Notes: generated by a model not told the origin, from the sequence alone. Shown: positions 1 to 9,124, numbered from the stretch's first letter. The stretch: DNA of 64,000 nucleotides from JAEUMG01 sp046349315 (GCA_046349315.1 JAXMCQ010000005.1:186001-250000), one strand, 5' to 3'. Made by a program: numbers and translations.

Positions 1-1075
1 CGAGCGCGATTGCCAAATTCGGATGACGTGTAAGGAATGAGGCCTTCACCTCCTTCTTGTCTTCATAACGCTGGACAGCGGCCGCCTGGCTGAGCCGATC
101 GAGTACGATGGCCAGCACCACGATGCACAGTCCCGCCTCCATGGCGGGGCCGACTTTCAATGCACGAAGCGCCAGAAGGACGTCGTAGCCGAGACCCCCC
201 GCTCCGATCATCGAGGAGATGATCACCATGTTGAGCGCCAGCATGATCACCTGGTTCACGCCAAGCATGAGCGAAGGCTTTGCCGCCGGCACCAGCACGC
301 GCCACATCTTTTGCCGCCGGGTGCAGCCAGCCATGTCGGCGAAATCCTTTATCTCGGAAGGTATCTTTTCGAGACCGAGGATCGTCGCGCGCACCATCGG
401 CGGTGTCGCGAAAAGGCCTGTCGCGAGCAACGCCGAGACCGGATTATTGCCGAACAGAAGCAACATCGGGATGAGATAGGCGAAGGTCGGAATCGTCTGC
501 ATGAGATCGAGCGCCGGCGTGATGATGAGCTGGTTCGCGCGCGGCGATCGATAGCCCCAGATGCCGATCAGGAGGCCGGTGACGACGCAGATCGGGACGC
601 AGACGACTATCAGCGCCAAGGTGAGCATGGCGCTGTCCCATTGCCGGAACAGGGCGATATAGAGAAAACCTATTCCGGCAAGGAGCGCCAACCGGATCCC
701 ACCCAATGCATGGCCAAGCAAAGCCATCGCTGCGCAAATGCCGATCCAGGAAAGGCGCGGCAGTATCACTGACCAGTCGCCGATGACGAACTTGTAGCTC
801 TTCGCTAACAGCGCAAAGGAAACCTGCAACGGCACATTGATGATCGCGACGAGGCTGCGCGTGAACCACGTGAAGTTCACCTTCACCCAGTTCATGAAAG
901 CGCTGATCCAATCCGCGAAGGGAAAGACCAGATGGTCAGGGTAGTCGGAGCCGCCGGGGATTATATAAGCCAGCACGAAGGCAGCGACGATGACGCTAAG
1001 CGTCATTGCGATGCGACTCGCTGGGTGTGCGGGTGGCAGCGCGTGGCGCGCATCGCTGAGGACGGCCTCGCTCAC
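1..1075 (-). CDS. proW: ProW-like permease of a glycine betaine/proline-type ABC importer (3' end outside window)
   Basis: Inner-membrane permease of an osmoprotectant importer. The minus-strand frame is open from 1075 to the window edge (358 codons, no stop). The N-terminal half is hydrophobic and long, as in ProW. The second half carries the binding-protein-dependent permease fold, with an EAA-type loop around residues 240-260 (ADMAGCTRRQ, then VPAAKPSL) that would dock on the ATPase. The GTG start at 1075 is chosen because it overlaps the proV stop as GTGA, and reading through it gives a continuous hydrophobic protein. An internal ATG at 1015 is the alternative. It follows proX and proV in the usual order. 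The substrate is inferred from the family, not read directly. Confidence 0.85.
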   Translation of the reverse strand, partial: MSEAVLSDARHALPPAHPASRIAMTLSVIVAAFVLAYIIPGGSDYPDHLVFPFADWISAFMNWVKVNFTWFTRSLVAIINVPLQVSFALLAKSYKFVIGDWSVILPRLSWIGICAAMALLGHALGGIRLALLAGIGFLYIALFRQWDSAMLTLALIVVCVPICVVTGLLIGIWGYRSPRANQLIITPALDLMQTIPTFAYLIPMLLLFGNNPVSALLATGLFATPPMVRATILGLEKIPSEIKDFADMAGCTRRQKMWRVLVPAAKPSLMLGVNQVIMLALNMVIISSMIGAGGLGYDVLLALRALKVGPAMEAGLCIVVLAIVLDRLSQAAAVQRYEDKKEVKASFLTRHPNLAIAL

Positions 1076-2135
1076 GGGCGAAGACCTGCCTGATCGCGTC
1101 CGGCCAGAAGATCGATCACGGCCTTGGGCGAAATCTCGCCAACCGTCTTGCCTGCGTCATCGACGACGGCGAAGGGAAGATCAGAGGCCACGATCTCAGG
1201 CGCAAAGCTTGCGACCTTGGCGACGGCCGTGACCGTCCCGCCATGCCTCGCTTCAGCCGCACTGGGCCGCATAAGGCTTTGCGCCGAGAGCACCTTGGCG
1301 CGATTAACATCACGGGTGAACTCGGCGACATAATCGGTCGCAGGATGCGTGACGAGTTCTTCCGGCGTGCCGATCTGGATGATCTCACCATCCTTCATAA
1401 TAGCGATGCGATCGGCCAACCGGATCGCTTCGTCGAAGTCATGCGTGATGAAGATGATCGTCTTCTTGAGCACGCCCTGCAGCCGCATCAATTCGGCCTG
1501 CATCTCGCGCCGGATCAAAGGATCGAGCGCGGAGAAAGGCTCGTCGAGAAACCAGATCTCCGGCGCCACCGCCAGTGAACGCGCAATGCCGACGCGCTGC
1601 TGCTGGCCCCGGATAATTCCCGCGGATAGTGGCTTTCGCGCCCGGTAAGGCCGACAAGGTCGATCATCTCGCGCGCGCTTCAATCGCTTCAGCTTGTCGA
1701 CGCCCTGGACGGCCAACGGAAAGGCGACATTCTCGATGACGGTCAGATGCGGCAGCAGCGCGAAATGCTGGAACACCATGCCCATCTTGTGACGGCGGAT
1801 TTCGATGAGTTGCGCTTCGCTCGCCTTCAAAAGATCGCGGCCGTCGAAAACGACATCGCCAAGGTCGGCTCGATGAGTCGCGACAGGCAGCGCACGAGCG
1901 TCGACTTGCCGGACCCCGAAAGTCCCATGACAATGAATATCTCGCCCTCGTTCACATCGAGGCTGGCGCGCCGAACCGCACCGATCAGCTTGGCTTGCGC
2001 AAGATCGCTCGAACCGGCTTCGCCGCGACGTTCGCGCATGAACGCATCGGCGCCGGGACCGAACACCTTCCAGAGATTTCGGCAGGAGAGCTTAGGCCTT
2101 GAACTATCGGCGGCGCGCGGCGTCGCACGAGTCAT
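1072..2135 (-). pseudogene. proV: ProV-like ABC ATPase, disrupted by three small indels
   Basis: Energising subunit for the neighbouring ProX/ProW importer, but the reading frame is broken. From an ATG at 2135 (AAGGA eight bases upstream), one frame encodes the N-terminus with Walker A GLSGSGKST. It must shift near 1861 to continue into GDVVFDGRDLL, the Q-loop and the Walker B region (WFLDEPFSALD). Between about 1672 and 1608 a second, compensated pair of shifts garbles the segment holding the ABC signature: the printed frame reads IIRGQQQ, while the adjacent frame supplies EMIDLVGLTGRE and ELSG. The total length is 3n-1, consistent with the three events. The C-terminus is a CBS-like tail. 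It could be a true pseudogene or clustered sequencing errors; the flanking proX and proW are intact. Confidence 0.7.
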
Positions 2136-2175
2136 GCGAAGTGTCCTTGAGCAGAATGGTCGTCGCGTGGAAAGC

Positions 2176-2204
2176 AAAAGGCCGGGCGCCAATGACGCCC
2201 GGCC
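2176..2204 (-). terminator. Hairpin with T tract between proX and proV
   Basis: On the transcribed strand a perfect 9-bp GC stem (GGCCGGGCG / CGCCCGGCC at 2180-2204, 7-nt loop) is followed by TTTTGCTTT. It lies just after the proX stop and before the proV start, so it looks like an intercistronic terminator or attenuator that would leave the binding protein in excess over ProV and ProW. Confidence 0.65.
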
Positions 2205-2211
2205 CTGATGA

Positions 2212-3174
2212 TCACTGCGCCCAGGCCTTCCACTTGGCCTCGTTGTCCGTCACCCACTTAGCGGCAACGTCGTCGATCGTCTTGCCTTCGAGATCGACTT
2301 CAGCCGAGAGCTTGTTCAGCTCGTTGACGTCGATTTGATAGGCCTGCGCAACCTTGTGGGCGAGCGGCCACTTGTCCTTCATGCCGGCCCAGGAGTACTT
2401 CCAGATCTCGCCATGCGGCTTGCCGCAATCATGGGCCTTGTCCGGATTGATGCCCCACTTCGGATCGGTATAGCATTCGGGCGTATATTCGGGGAATTGC
2501 ACCCATTCGCCTTCATACTTCGAAGGCGCCCAATGCGGCGAGTAGATCCACAGCATGATCGGCGCCTTGCGCTGATAGGCCGAATCGAGTTCGGCGAACA
2601 TCGCCGCGTCGGTTCCGGCATGGATGACGGTGAAGGGAAGACCCAAGGCCTCGACGCGTTCATCATCGAAGCCTTCCCAAGTCACCGGACCGCCAACATA
2701 GCGGCCCTTGGGCGCCGTTTCGGCGGTCGAGAAGGCTTCGGCGCATTTCGGATCCTTTAGCGCTTCCCAATTGGGCAGTCCCGGGCACTTCTCTTTCATG
2801 TAGAGCGGATACCACCACTCTTCTTTTGCCTTCGGCCCGAGCATGCCGAGCTTTTCCGTTTGCCCGGTCGCGTCCGAGGCCTTCATCGCCTCGCCGGCCG
2901 TCGTATCCCAGAATTCGAGGCCGACGGTGAGGTCGCCATTGGTGAGGCCGGTGGTCAGGCTCGAAAGATAATCGGCCGTCGGATACTCGACCGTGTAGCC
3001 GAGCTTCTCGAGGATTCCGCCAAGGATCTTGGCGTTGATATTGACGCTGGTCCAGTCGAACTGGGCGATTTTGATCGGATCGTTCGATTCGACCGCCTGT
3101 GCTGCGGGTGCAAAGCACAACGCAGCCGAGACGGCCAAGGCGCTCAACGCGCCGGCAAGGCGTAGCTTCATCAT
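2212..3174 (-). CDS. proX: Glycine betaine/proline-type substrate-binding protein ProX
   Basis: Periplasmic binding protein for a quaternary-amine type importer. The 320-aa product starts MMKLRLAG, with a Sec signal peptide ending at AQA near residue 27. The mature part opens with IKIAQFDWTSVNINAKIL, the typical OpuAC/ProX start, followed by GDLTVGLEFWDTT and several Trp/Tyr-rich stretches (EEWWYPLY, WIYSPHW, KWPLA) of the kind that form the aromatic cage. An in-frame upstream extension to 3552 is rejected: an AGGAGG ribosome site sits just before the ATG at 3174, and the extension reads through the divergent promoter region. First gene of proX-proV-proW. Choline, betaine or proline are all possible ligands. 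Confidence 0.9.
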   Translation of the reverse strand: MMKLRLAGALSALAVSAALCFAPAAQAVESNDPIKIAQFDWTSVNINAKILGGILEKLGYTVEYPTADYLSSLTTGLTNGDLTVGLEFWDTTAGEAMKASDATGQTEKLGMLGPKAKEEWWYPLYMKEKCPGLPNWEALKDPKCAEAFSTAETAPKGRYVGGPVTWEGFDDERVEALGLPFTVIHAGTDAAMFAELDSAYQRKAPIMLWIYSPHWAPSKYEGEWVQFPEYTPECYTDPKWGINPDKAHDCGKPHGEIWKYSWAGMKDKWPLAHKVAQAYQIDVNELNKLSAEVDLEGKTIDDVAAKWVTDNEAKWKAWAQ

Positions 3175-3334
3175 AGGGGTACCTTCCTCCTGCAGCTGCA
3201 CAGTTCTCCGATGCCCGACACGGCAAGGGCGCGCAGTCGCAAACAGTCTCCGGCGCAATCGCAACTCTGTCAATCGGGCCGCAGGGGTAAACTGTGGGTT
3301 TTTGTGAGTTTGGCTGCAAAATTCTTGATTGCAC

Positions 3335-3370
3335 GCCCGATTTGTGTGCGAATGCTCGCAAAAATCGGGC
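3335..3370. promoter_or_regulatory. 36-nt imperfect palindrome, candidate operator of the DeoR regulator
   Basis: Outer arms GCCCGATTT and AAATCGGGC (9 of 9 paired) enclose a partly symmetric core (TGTGCG / CGCAAA). It lies in the divergent gap between proX and the DeoR-family gene and ends 8 bases before the chosen ATG. The position suggests autoregulation or control of proX; the symmetry is seen directly, the role is inferred. Confidence 0.5.
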
Positions 3371-3378
3371 AAAACCAC

Positions 3379-4173
3379 ATGGGCCTCCAAACTGGACAGC
3401 TCTCCACGCGCCAATCGGACCTGCTGCGCGCGGTACGCGAACGCGGCACTGCCGCACTCGTCGATCTGGCGCGCGAATTCAACGTCTCGCAGGAAACGAT
3501 CAGGCGGGATGTGAAGCGACTGGCGGCTGAGGGCCAGGTGCTGAGGCGCCACGGCAATGTCGCCGTACCCTATAGCGTCGGCGAGGCGCCCTTCGAGCGG
3601 CGCTTGCGCGAGAATGCTGCCGCCAAACGGGCTATTGCGCGGCGCGCCGCCGAAATGGTCGAGGACGGCGACAGCATAATCCTCGACACCGGCACCACCA
3701 CCAGCATCTTCGCGCGCGAATTGCTCAAGCGCGTCAATCTCACCGTCATCACCAACTCATCCGATATCGCCCGCACGCTCGCCACCGTGAACGGCAATCG
3801 CGTCTACATGGCGGGCGGCGAACTCAACGGCGACAATGGCGCGGCCTTCGGTCCTTCGACCATCGATTTCGTCGCGCAGTTTCGCGCCAAGCACGCCATG
3901 GTGACGATCGCCGGACTGACTGCCGAATTGGGCCCGATGGATTCGCATCTCGCCGAAGCCGAATTCGCGCGCATGGTCCTTTCGCGGGGCGACAACCGCG
4001 TGATCCTCACCGATCAATCTAAGTTCGATCGCGTGGCACTCATCAAGATTTGCGGATTTGAGGACTTTAATCGATTGGTGACTGACGCGAGCCCGCCGCC
4101 CTCCCTCGCCGCGCGATTGACGCAGGCCGGTATCACCGTCGAGATCGCCGATCAGGGCTTGGGTCGAATATAG
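3379..4173 (+). CDS. DeoR-family transcriptional regulator
   Basis: Cytoplasmic DNA-binding repressor of the type that senses phosphorylated sugars or polyols. The 264-aa product has an N-terminal winged helix (TAALVDLAREFNVSQETIRR, about residues 20-45). The DeoR sensor domain follows with its usual signatures: DTGTTTSIFARELL, ITNSSDIA, AGGELNGDNGAAFGP and a late DQSKFDRVAL. The ATG at 3379 is preferred over the more upstream starts because the product then begins right before the HTH, at family length, and the palindrome at 3335-3370 stays outside the gene. Its 3' end overlaps the convergent gene at 4152-4463 by 22 bases. Targets may be the sugar importer next door or the proX promoter. Confidence 0.9.
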   Translation: MGLQTGQLSTRQSDLLRAVRERGTAALVDLAREFNVSQETIRRDVKRLAAEGQVLRRHGNVAVPYSVGEAPFERRLRENAAAKRAIARRAAEMVEDGDSIILDTGTTTSIFARELLKRVNLTVITNSSDIARTLATVNGNRVYMAGGELNGDNGAAFGPSTIDFVAQFRAKHAMVTIAGLTAELGPMDSHLAEAEFARMVLSRGDNRVILTDQSKFDRVALIKICGFEDFNRLVTDASPPPSLAARLTQAGITVEIADQGLGRI

Positions 4174-4463
4174 AGCCCGTAGAGATAGGCAACGCCGATC
4201 GAGATGCCGATCACCACCAAGAAGAGCACCGCGACAATGATCGCGGCCTTCACGACCGATTTGCCCGGAACGCCAGGCTGTGCGAGCGGCAGAAGATTAT
4301 TGGCAAGCCCCGCCAACACCACGAGGCCGCAGCCGATGCCGAACAATGCCAGGCTGAACGGCTGAAAAATCAAGGCCAGAGCGATAACGCCAAGCCCGAT
4401 GATCGAGAATTCGACCGTCCGCGCCGTGCTGGGCTTCATACCCGATGCCGGAATCTCTTTCAT
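4152..4463 (-). CDS. Small integral membrane protein of a sugar ABC operon
   Basis: A 103-residue protein of unknown function. Three hydrophobic stretches are visible (about 18-36, 38-58 and 71-95), so it is an inner-membrane protein with little soluble part. It is the last gene of the importer operon; its ATG overlaps the stop of the upstream ATPase as ATGA, so the two are translationally coupled. Small membrane proteins occur at this place in some two-ATPase importers, such as the rhizobial glycerol system, but I do not see a clear match to that protein's family. Its 3' end overlaps the convergent regulator gene. Confidence 0.8.
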   Translation of the reverse strand: MKEIPASGMKPSTARTVEFSIIGLGVIALALIFQPFSLALFGIGCGLVVLAGLANNLLPLAQPGVPGKSVVKAAIIVAVLFLVVIGISIGVAYLYGLYIRPKP

Positions 4464-5548
4464 GCCCGCACCGCCTGGCCGCTGCTGTCGAAAATATGGG
4501 TTTGTGTCGGATCGCAGGCGAGCCGCACCTTTTCGCCGATCTTGAAGCGCTTTTCGCGCGGCACGACCATGCGAAGGTCCTGCCCTTCCGCTCCGCGCGC
4601 GTGAATCAGCGTTTCGGCACCCATAGGCTCGACGAGTTCAACCGCCGCACCGAGCGTGTCCGGAAGATTGTCGGACACGGGAAGCAAAGCGCGTGGGCGA
4701 ATGCCGATCGTCAATTGGCCGGACTTGAGCCGCGACGCCGCACCGTCGACCTTGAGACCGATTTCGTCGGAGCCGACCGTGAACCGCGCTTTGCCGCCAT
4801 CGATCGATTTGACTGCCGCCGGGATCAGATTCATCTGCGGCGTGCCGATGAAGCTTGCGACGAAGAGATTGGCGGGCTTGGCGAAGACTTCATGCGGCGT
4901 GCCGATCTGCTCGATCAATCCGTCCTTCATGATGGCGATGCGATTGGCCATGGTCAGCGCTTCGAGCTGGTCGTGGGTGACGATGACGGTCGCCTTCGAC
5001 AGGCCGGTCAATACTTCCTTGATCTGCCCGCGCATGGTCTGGCGCAATTCGACGTCGAGACGCGACAACGGCTCATCGAAAAGGAAGCAGCTGGGATCAC
5101 GCACGATGGCACGCGCAACGGCCACACGCTGTTTCTCGCCCTCGGAAACCTGGCCGGGCATGCGGTCGAGCACCTCAGTCAGGTGTAAAATCTCCGCGAC
5201 TTTTCGAACCCGTGCGTCTCGCGCCGTCTTGTCGAGATTCTCGTAGTGAAGCGGCATAGCGATGTTCTGGCCGACGGTCAGCGCCGGATAGAGCGCGTAG
5301 AACTGGAACACCATGGCGATGTTGCGCTTTTCGGGCGCCAACTCGTTCATGCGCTTTCCGCCGATAACGATGTCGCCTGACGTCGCGCGCTCGAGACCGG
5401 CGATCATCCGCAACGTGGTGGTCTTGCCGCAGCCCGAGGGGCCCAAGAGGCAGACGACCTCGCCTGCCGTGACCGACAGATCGACATCCTTGACGGCGAC
5501 GAAATCACCGAAGCGCTTCGTGATTTTCCGGCATTCGATCGTCGACAT
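4460..5548 (-). CDS. CUT1-type sugar ABC transporter ATPase with degenerate signature motif
   Basis: ATP-hydrolysing subunit of the importer encoded in this operon (362 aa, MalK/UgpC type with a C-terminal TOBE-like regulatory region from about 240). Walker A GPSGCGKT is at 36-43, Walker B FLFDEP around 156-160 and the switch histidine in VTHDQ at 192. The signature, normally LSGGQ, reads VSEGEKQ at 134-140. A second ATPase in the same operon has the opposite defect, which suggests the two form one asymmetric heterodimer. The start overlaps the permease stop by one base. Confidence 0.9.
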   Translation of the reverse strand: MSTIECRKITKRFGDFVAVKDVDLSVTAGEVVCLLGPSGCGKTTTLRMIAGLERATSGDIVIGGKRMNELAPEKRNIAMVFQFYALYPALTVGQNIAMPLHYENLDKTARDARVRKVAEILHLTEVLDRMPGQVSEGEKQRVAVARAIVRDPSCFLFDEPLSRLDVELRQTMRGQIKEVLTGLSKATVIVTHDQLEALTMANRIAIMKDGLIEQIGTPHEVFAKPANLFVASFIGTPQMNLIPAAVKSIDGGKARFTVGSDEIGLKVDGAASRLKSGQLTIGIRPRALLPVSDNLPDTLGAAVELVEPMGAETLIHARGAEGQDLRMVVPREKRFKIGEKVRLACDPTQTHIFDSSGQAVRA

Positions 5549-6492
5549 CAGCGCTTCACCGTACCGAAGGTCACGCCGCGCAGCAGGTGATTCTGCAGGA
5601 AGAAGGTCACCAGGAAGACCGGAATGAGGAAGAGCGTCTCGATGGCGGCGAGCAACGTCCAGTCAGTTCCACGCCCGCCCGAAGAAACGGCCTGGTTCAT
5701 GGCCACCGGCACGGTGCGGGTATCGGCGCTGGAGAGCAGCAGCGCGAAGAGGAACTCGTTCCAGGTGAGGATGAGGCCGAAGACGAACGTCGCGGCGAGG
5801 CCGGCCACTACCTGTGGCAGGCAGATCTTGAAGAATACCCTTATGCCGGAAGAACCATCGAGCCGTGCCGCATCCTCAACATCGGGCGACAATTCATCGA
5901 AGAAGCTCTTCATCATCCAGATGGTGAAGGCGAGATTGAAGGCCGTATAGAGCATGATGATGCCGGGATACTTGCCCGACAGGCCCACCACGCGGAACAT
6001 CAAGATCACCGGAATGATGACGACAATGGCGGGCAGCATGCGCGTCGTCAGGATGATGAAGAGATAGGTGTCGTTACCCTTGAGCGGATAACGCGAGAAG
6101 CCGAAGGCGGCCACCGTGCCGATGACGAGGGCGAGCAAGACCGAGACCGTGGCGATGAAGATCGAATTGAAGAAATAGAGGTCGAAACCGGTGGACTCGG
6201 GCGCTCCGCCCACGGTCATGGAGCGCGAGAAAACCGAGCCGAAGTTTTCCAGCGTCGGGACGAAGACGAATTGCTCGGGAATAAGGCCGAATAGCGACGT
6301 CGGCGAGAGTGTCGGCGGCACTGACAGCGCCTGGTCCTGCGGCTTGATGGCCGTGAAAATGATCATCAGGACCGGCAGAAAGTAGATGAACGCGAAGATT
6401 GCGACGATGAGGGTGCGTCCCCAACCCGCTTCGCCGACGCCGCTCGCCTTGCGAAATCCGAGGAACTGCCCGATCGATGTCATGTCGGCCAT
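5548..6492 (-). CDS. CUT1-type sugar ABC transporter permease (MalG/UgpE-like)
   Basis: Inner-membrane half of the translocation channel, 314 aa with six predicted membrane segments. The cytoplasmic EAA loop reads EDAARLDGSSGIRVFFKICLP (around residues 210-230). After the first helix there is a long periplasmic loop (about residues 50-100), as in MalG-type permeases. The ATG at 6492 has GGGAG 10 bases upstream, inside the end of the preceding permease gene, and the stop overlaps the next ATPase start. It pairs with the 353-aa permease upstream. Confidence 0.92.
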   Translation of the reverse strand: MADMTSIGQFLGFRKASGVGEAGWGRTLIVAIFAFIYFLPVLMIIFTAIKPQDQALSVPPTLSPTSLFGLIPEQFVFVPTLENFGSVFSRSMTVGGAPESTGFDLYFFNSIFIATVSVLLALVIGTVAAFGFSRYPLKGNDTYLFIILTTRMLPAIVVIIPVILMFRVVGLSGKYPGIIMLYTAFNLAFTIWMMKSFFDELSPDVEDAARLDGSSGIRVFFKICLPQVVAGLAATFVFGLILTWNEFLFALLLSSADTRTVPVAMNQAVSSGGRGTDWTLLAAIETLFLIPVFLVTFFLQNHLLRGVTFGTVKR

Positions 6493-6495
6493 CGG

Positions 6496-7557
6496 TCAGA
6501 CTCCCTGTGAGCGGCGATTGGCGAGGTAGAGATACAAGTTGGTCAGCACGATCACGATGAACAGCATGATATAGGAAATGGCGGCACCTTCGCTGGTCTT
6601 GTTTTGCTCGTTGGCGATGCGGATAAGGTGATACGAGATCGTCATCGTGTCATTGGCGCCCTTTGTAAGCAGGATCACGAGGTCAGCGAGCTTGAAAGCC
6701 TCGATGGTGCGGAAGAGCAGTGCCAACAGCAGCAACGCGCGGATATAGGGGAAGGTGATCGTCCAGAACTGCCGCCATTTCGAAACCCGATCGACGGCCG
6801 CCGCCTCGTAAAGATACTTCGGCACCGAGACGAGGCCAGCGAGCACCAGCAGCATGACGAAGGGCGACCACATCCAAGCATCGGCAAAAACGATGCCGGC
6901 GACTGCGCCGACCTTGTTGCCCATCAGGATGAACTGGCCGCCGGTGAAGGAGTTCACGACATAAGAGAGAATGCCAAAAGTCGGATCGTAGTAATAGGTA
7001 AAGAAAACGCCCGACGCGACGACCGAAAGCATCATTGGCGTCAGAACCAGGATCATCAGGTATCTGCGCAATGGAAACTGCTTGGCGAAGAGCATGGCCA
7101 GGAGAAAGCCGACGATCATCTGCGCGGTGACGGTGAAGATCACGAACATCGCCGTGTTGACGAGCGCACTCCAATTGGCGGTGGCGGCGAGATCATTGGT
7201 CAGCGCCTTGGTGTAATTGGCCAACCCGACGAAGCGAATGTTCGGCAAGTTTGCCCGATAAGAGAAGAACGACAGACCCAGCGACCACAGCAGCGGAAAG
7301 ATGTTCATGACGAAGAGGACGGCGATGGCGGGCGCCACCAGGAGTCCTCCGAAATAGCGGCGCCGGAAGGCGTTGACCACGAAGGCTGCGGCCACCATCG
7401 CGGCCATCAGGCCGACCACCCAGAAGGAGGCCTCAACCGGCAGCGCGGCCACCGCGATCACTGAGACGACAACGCCCACGATAATGGCGAGGCGCCAGTT
7501 GTCCGGAGACAGATTGACGAGACCCGGAGGGTCGGCGGTCGCGGTCATCGAATTCAT
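6496..7557 (-). CDS. CUT1-type sugar ABC transporter permease (MalF/UgpA-like)
   Basis: Partner permease, 353 aa. Two extra hydrophobic segments precede the core six (residues about 22-60), then the MalF-type core starts at LLVAPAIAVLFVMNIFPLLWS. The EAA loop reads EAAAVDRVSKWRQFWTITFP. It ends three bases before the next permease start. An attenuator-like hairpin separates it from the binding-protein gene upstream, so it is probably expressed at a lower level than that gene. Confidence 0.92.
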   Translation of the reverse strand: MNSMTATADPPGLVNLSPDNWRLAIIVGVVVSVIAVAALPVEASFWVVGLMAAMVAAAFVVNAFRRRYFGGLLVAPAIAVLFVMNIFPLLWSLGLSFFSYRANLPNIRFVGLANYTKALTNDLAATANWSALVNTAMFVIFTVTAQMIVGFLLAMLFAKQFPLRRYLMILVLTPMMLSVVASGVFFTYYYDPTFGILSYVVNSFTGGQFILMGNKVGAVAGIVFADAWMWSPFVMLLVLAGLVSVPKYLYEAAAVDRVSKWRQFWTITFPYIRALLLLALLFRTIEAFKLADLVILLTKGANDTMTISYHLIRIANEQNKTSEGAAISYIMLFIVIVLTNLYLYLANRRSQGV

Positions 7558-7585
7558 TGAAGCTGCATCTTGAGAGCGTCAGACG

Positions 7586-7618
7586 AAAAGGACGCGAGGA
7601 GACGTGCTCCCCGCGTCC
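7586..7618 (-). terminator. Intrinsic terminator or attenuator after the sugar-binding protein gene
   Basis: In the direction of transcription, GGACGCGGGGAG pairs with CTCCTCGCGTCC (12 bp with one G-U pair, 5-nt loop, 7590-7618) and is followed by TTTTCGTC. It starts 11 bases after the binding-protein stop at 7630 and lies before the permease start at 7557. Confidence 0.75.
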
Positions 7619-7629
7619 CAGGTTCAGTG

Positions 7630-9069
7630 TTACTGGATCAGGCCAGCGTCCTTCAGGAGGTCTTCCTGATACTTGGCGACGTTGTCCATCGTCGTCTTGG
7701 CGTCCTGCTTGCCAGTGATGGCCAGGTCGAACTGGTCCTGCTGCTGGGTGAGCATGTCGAAGAACTGCGGGATATGCCACATGTCCTTCTGCCAATCGAG
7801 CGACGACGCCCAAGCACGGTTCCACGGACGATAGGTCACGTACTTGGGATCCTCGTACACGGCCTTGATGGCTGACTGGCCACCGCCGGCGGCGAACTGG
7901 TGCTGGATCTCAGGCGACAGCCACCACTTCACGAAATCCACCGCTTCCTTGATCTGCGCGTCGGTGGTCCAGGTGGTCAGAACGAACGGTTGTCCACCGA
8001 TCTGTGAAGTACGATTGATCTTGCCGTCAGCGCCGCGCACGCCTGGCGCCATACCAAACACCAGCTTGTCGGAGACCTTGGAGGTCTTCGGATCGAGCGA
8101 GGCTTCACCCAGGCCGATCCAGTCGATGTTCATGGCGACCTTGCCTTCACGGAAGAGCTGGTCGGACACGAAGATGTCCATGGTGCCGGTCTTGACCACC
8201 GGAGGCATGTACTTGAGCAGGCTGAGGAAGTGCTCCATGCCCTCAACCGACTTCTCGGAGTTTACGACGCCTTCGGCATGGCCGGTCGGTGCCTTGGTTT
8301 CATCCCAGATGCTGCCGCCGTGTTGCCAGATGAAGGAGTGGACCGAGCTGGTCGAAAAGTCGTAGCCCTTACCGGCCTGATAGGCGATTCCATAGAAATC
8401 GTCGTCAAGCGTCTGGCCGGCGAGCTTCTCGCCCTTCTTGCGCATGAAGAACTCGCCGATGTGCTCGAACGTGGTCCAATCCATGTTGTCGATTTCTTCG
8501 CCCGTGCAAGGCAGCTTCTCATTATACTTCGCCTGGAAGTTCTTCTGCTCCTCTTCGTTGCAGAGCACGTCCTTGCGGCCGTAGGTTACCAGCACGTCAG
8601 GGAACTGCGGGAAGCCGTAGTAGTTGGGCGTTGAGTTGGGATAGGTCGAATAGGCGTTCAAGATCGCCGGATGCATGCTGTCGAGGACAGCCTTGAATTC
8701 GGGATCGGCATCGAGAAGGTCGTTCACTTTGCGGTAGTAGCCGCCTTCAATGAAGGCGCCGAGCCACTGCGAGTCCGAGACGATGAAGTTGTACTTCTTC
8801 TCGCCCGACGTCAGCGAAGCGTTGACGCGGGTGTAGAAATCCGGCCACGGAATGAAGTCGACGTCGAGCTTCACAGTGTTGCCGGACTTCGGCTTGTACT
8901 GCTCGTCGAAGAACTTCTTCATGATGCGGGTCGGCGGCCAATCCGGCACCGCCATCGTCAGCGTAACCTCTTCGGCTTTCACCGGAGCAAGGCTTGCGCC
9001 CGCCACGGTCATTACGGCCGCCATGGCCGAAGCCGATGCGAGCCCTTTCAGCATTAACTTAACGGTCAT
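7630..9069 (-). CDS. Extracellular solute-binding protein of the sugar ABC importer
   Basis: Periplasmic receptor, 479 aa, with a signal peptide ending near residue 32 (SLAPVKA then EEVTLTMAV). The mature sequence has family-1 solute-binding traits: IPWPDFYTRVNASLTSGEKKYNFIVSDSQWLG near the start, a hinge region rich in Trp and Tyr, and a C-terminal QDQFDLAITGKQDAKTTMDNVA. GGGAGG stands 9 bases before the ATG. It is long for a sugar-binding protein but within the range of CUT1 receptors. The ligand is not readable; the divergent catabolic operon argues for a sugar acid or ketose. Confidence 0.9.
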   Translation of the reverse strand: MTVKLMLKGLASASAMAAVMTVAGASLAPVKAEEVTLTMAVPDWPPTRIMKKFFDEQYKPKSGNTVKLDVDFIPWPDFYTRVNASLTSGEKKYNFIVSDSQWLGAFIEGGYYRKVNDLLDADPEFKAVLDSMHPAILNAYSTYPNSTPNYYGFPQFPDVLVTYGRKDVLCNEEEQKNFQAKYNEKLPCTGEEIDNMDWTTFEHIGEFFMRKKGEKLAGQTLDDDFYGIAYQAGKGYDFSTSSVHSFIWQHGGSIWDETKAPTGHAEGVVNSEKSVEGMEHFLSLLKYMPPVVKTGTMDIFVSDQLFREGKVAMNIDWIGLGEASLDPKTSKVSDKLVFGMAPGVRGADGKINRTSQIGGQPFVLTTWTTDAQIKEAVDFVKWWLSPEIQHQFAAGGGQSAIKAVYEDPKYVTYRPWNRAWASSLDWQKDMWHIPQFFDMLTQQQDQFDLAITGKQDAKTTMDNVAKYQEDLLKDAGLIQ

Positions 9070-9124
9070 CCTAGGTATCCTCCCTTTTTCTAACCGTAGT
9101 GCTGCACTTCAGAACGGCTGCGGG

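Noticed and set aside
1072..1830. A stand-alone ATPase gene starting at 1830
   Set aside because: It would lack Walker A, which lies in the adjacent frame just upstream. It is the rear part of the broken proV.
2212..3552. A 446-aa version of ProX starting at 3552
   Set aside because: The first 126 codons cross the divergent promoter and the regulator gene; a signal peptide and AGGAGG site mark the ATG at 3174.
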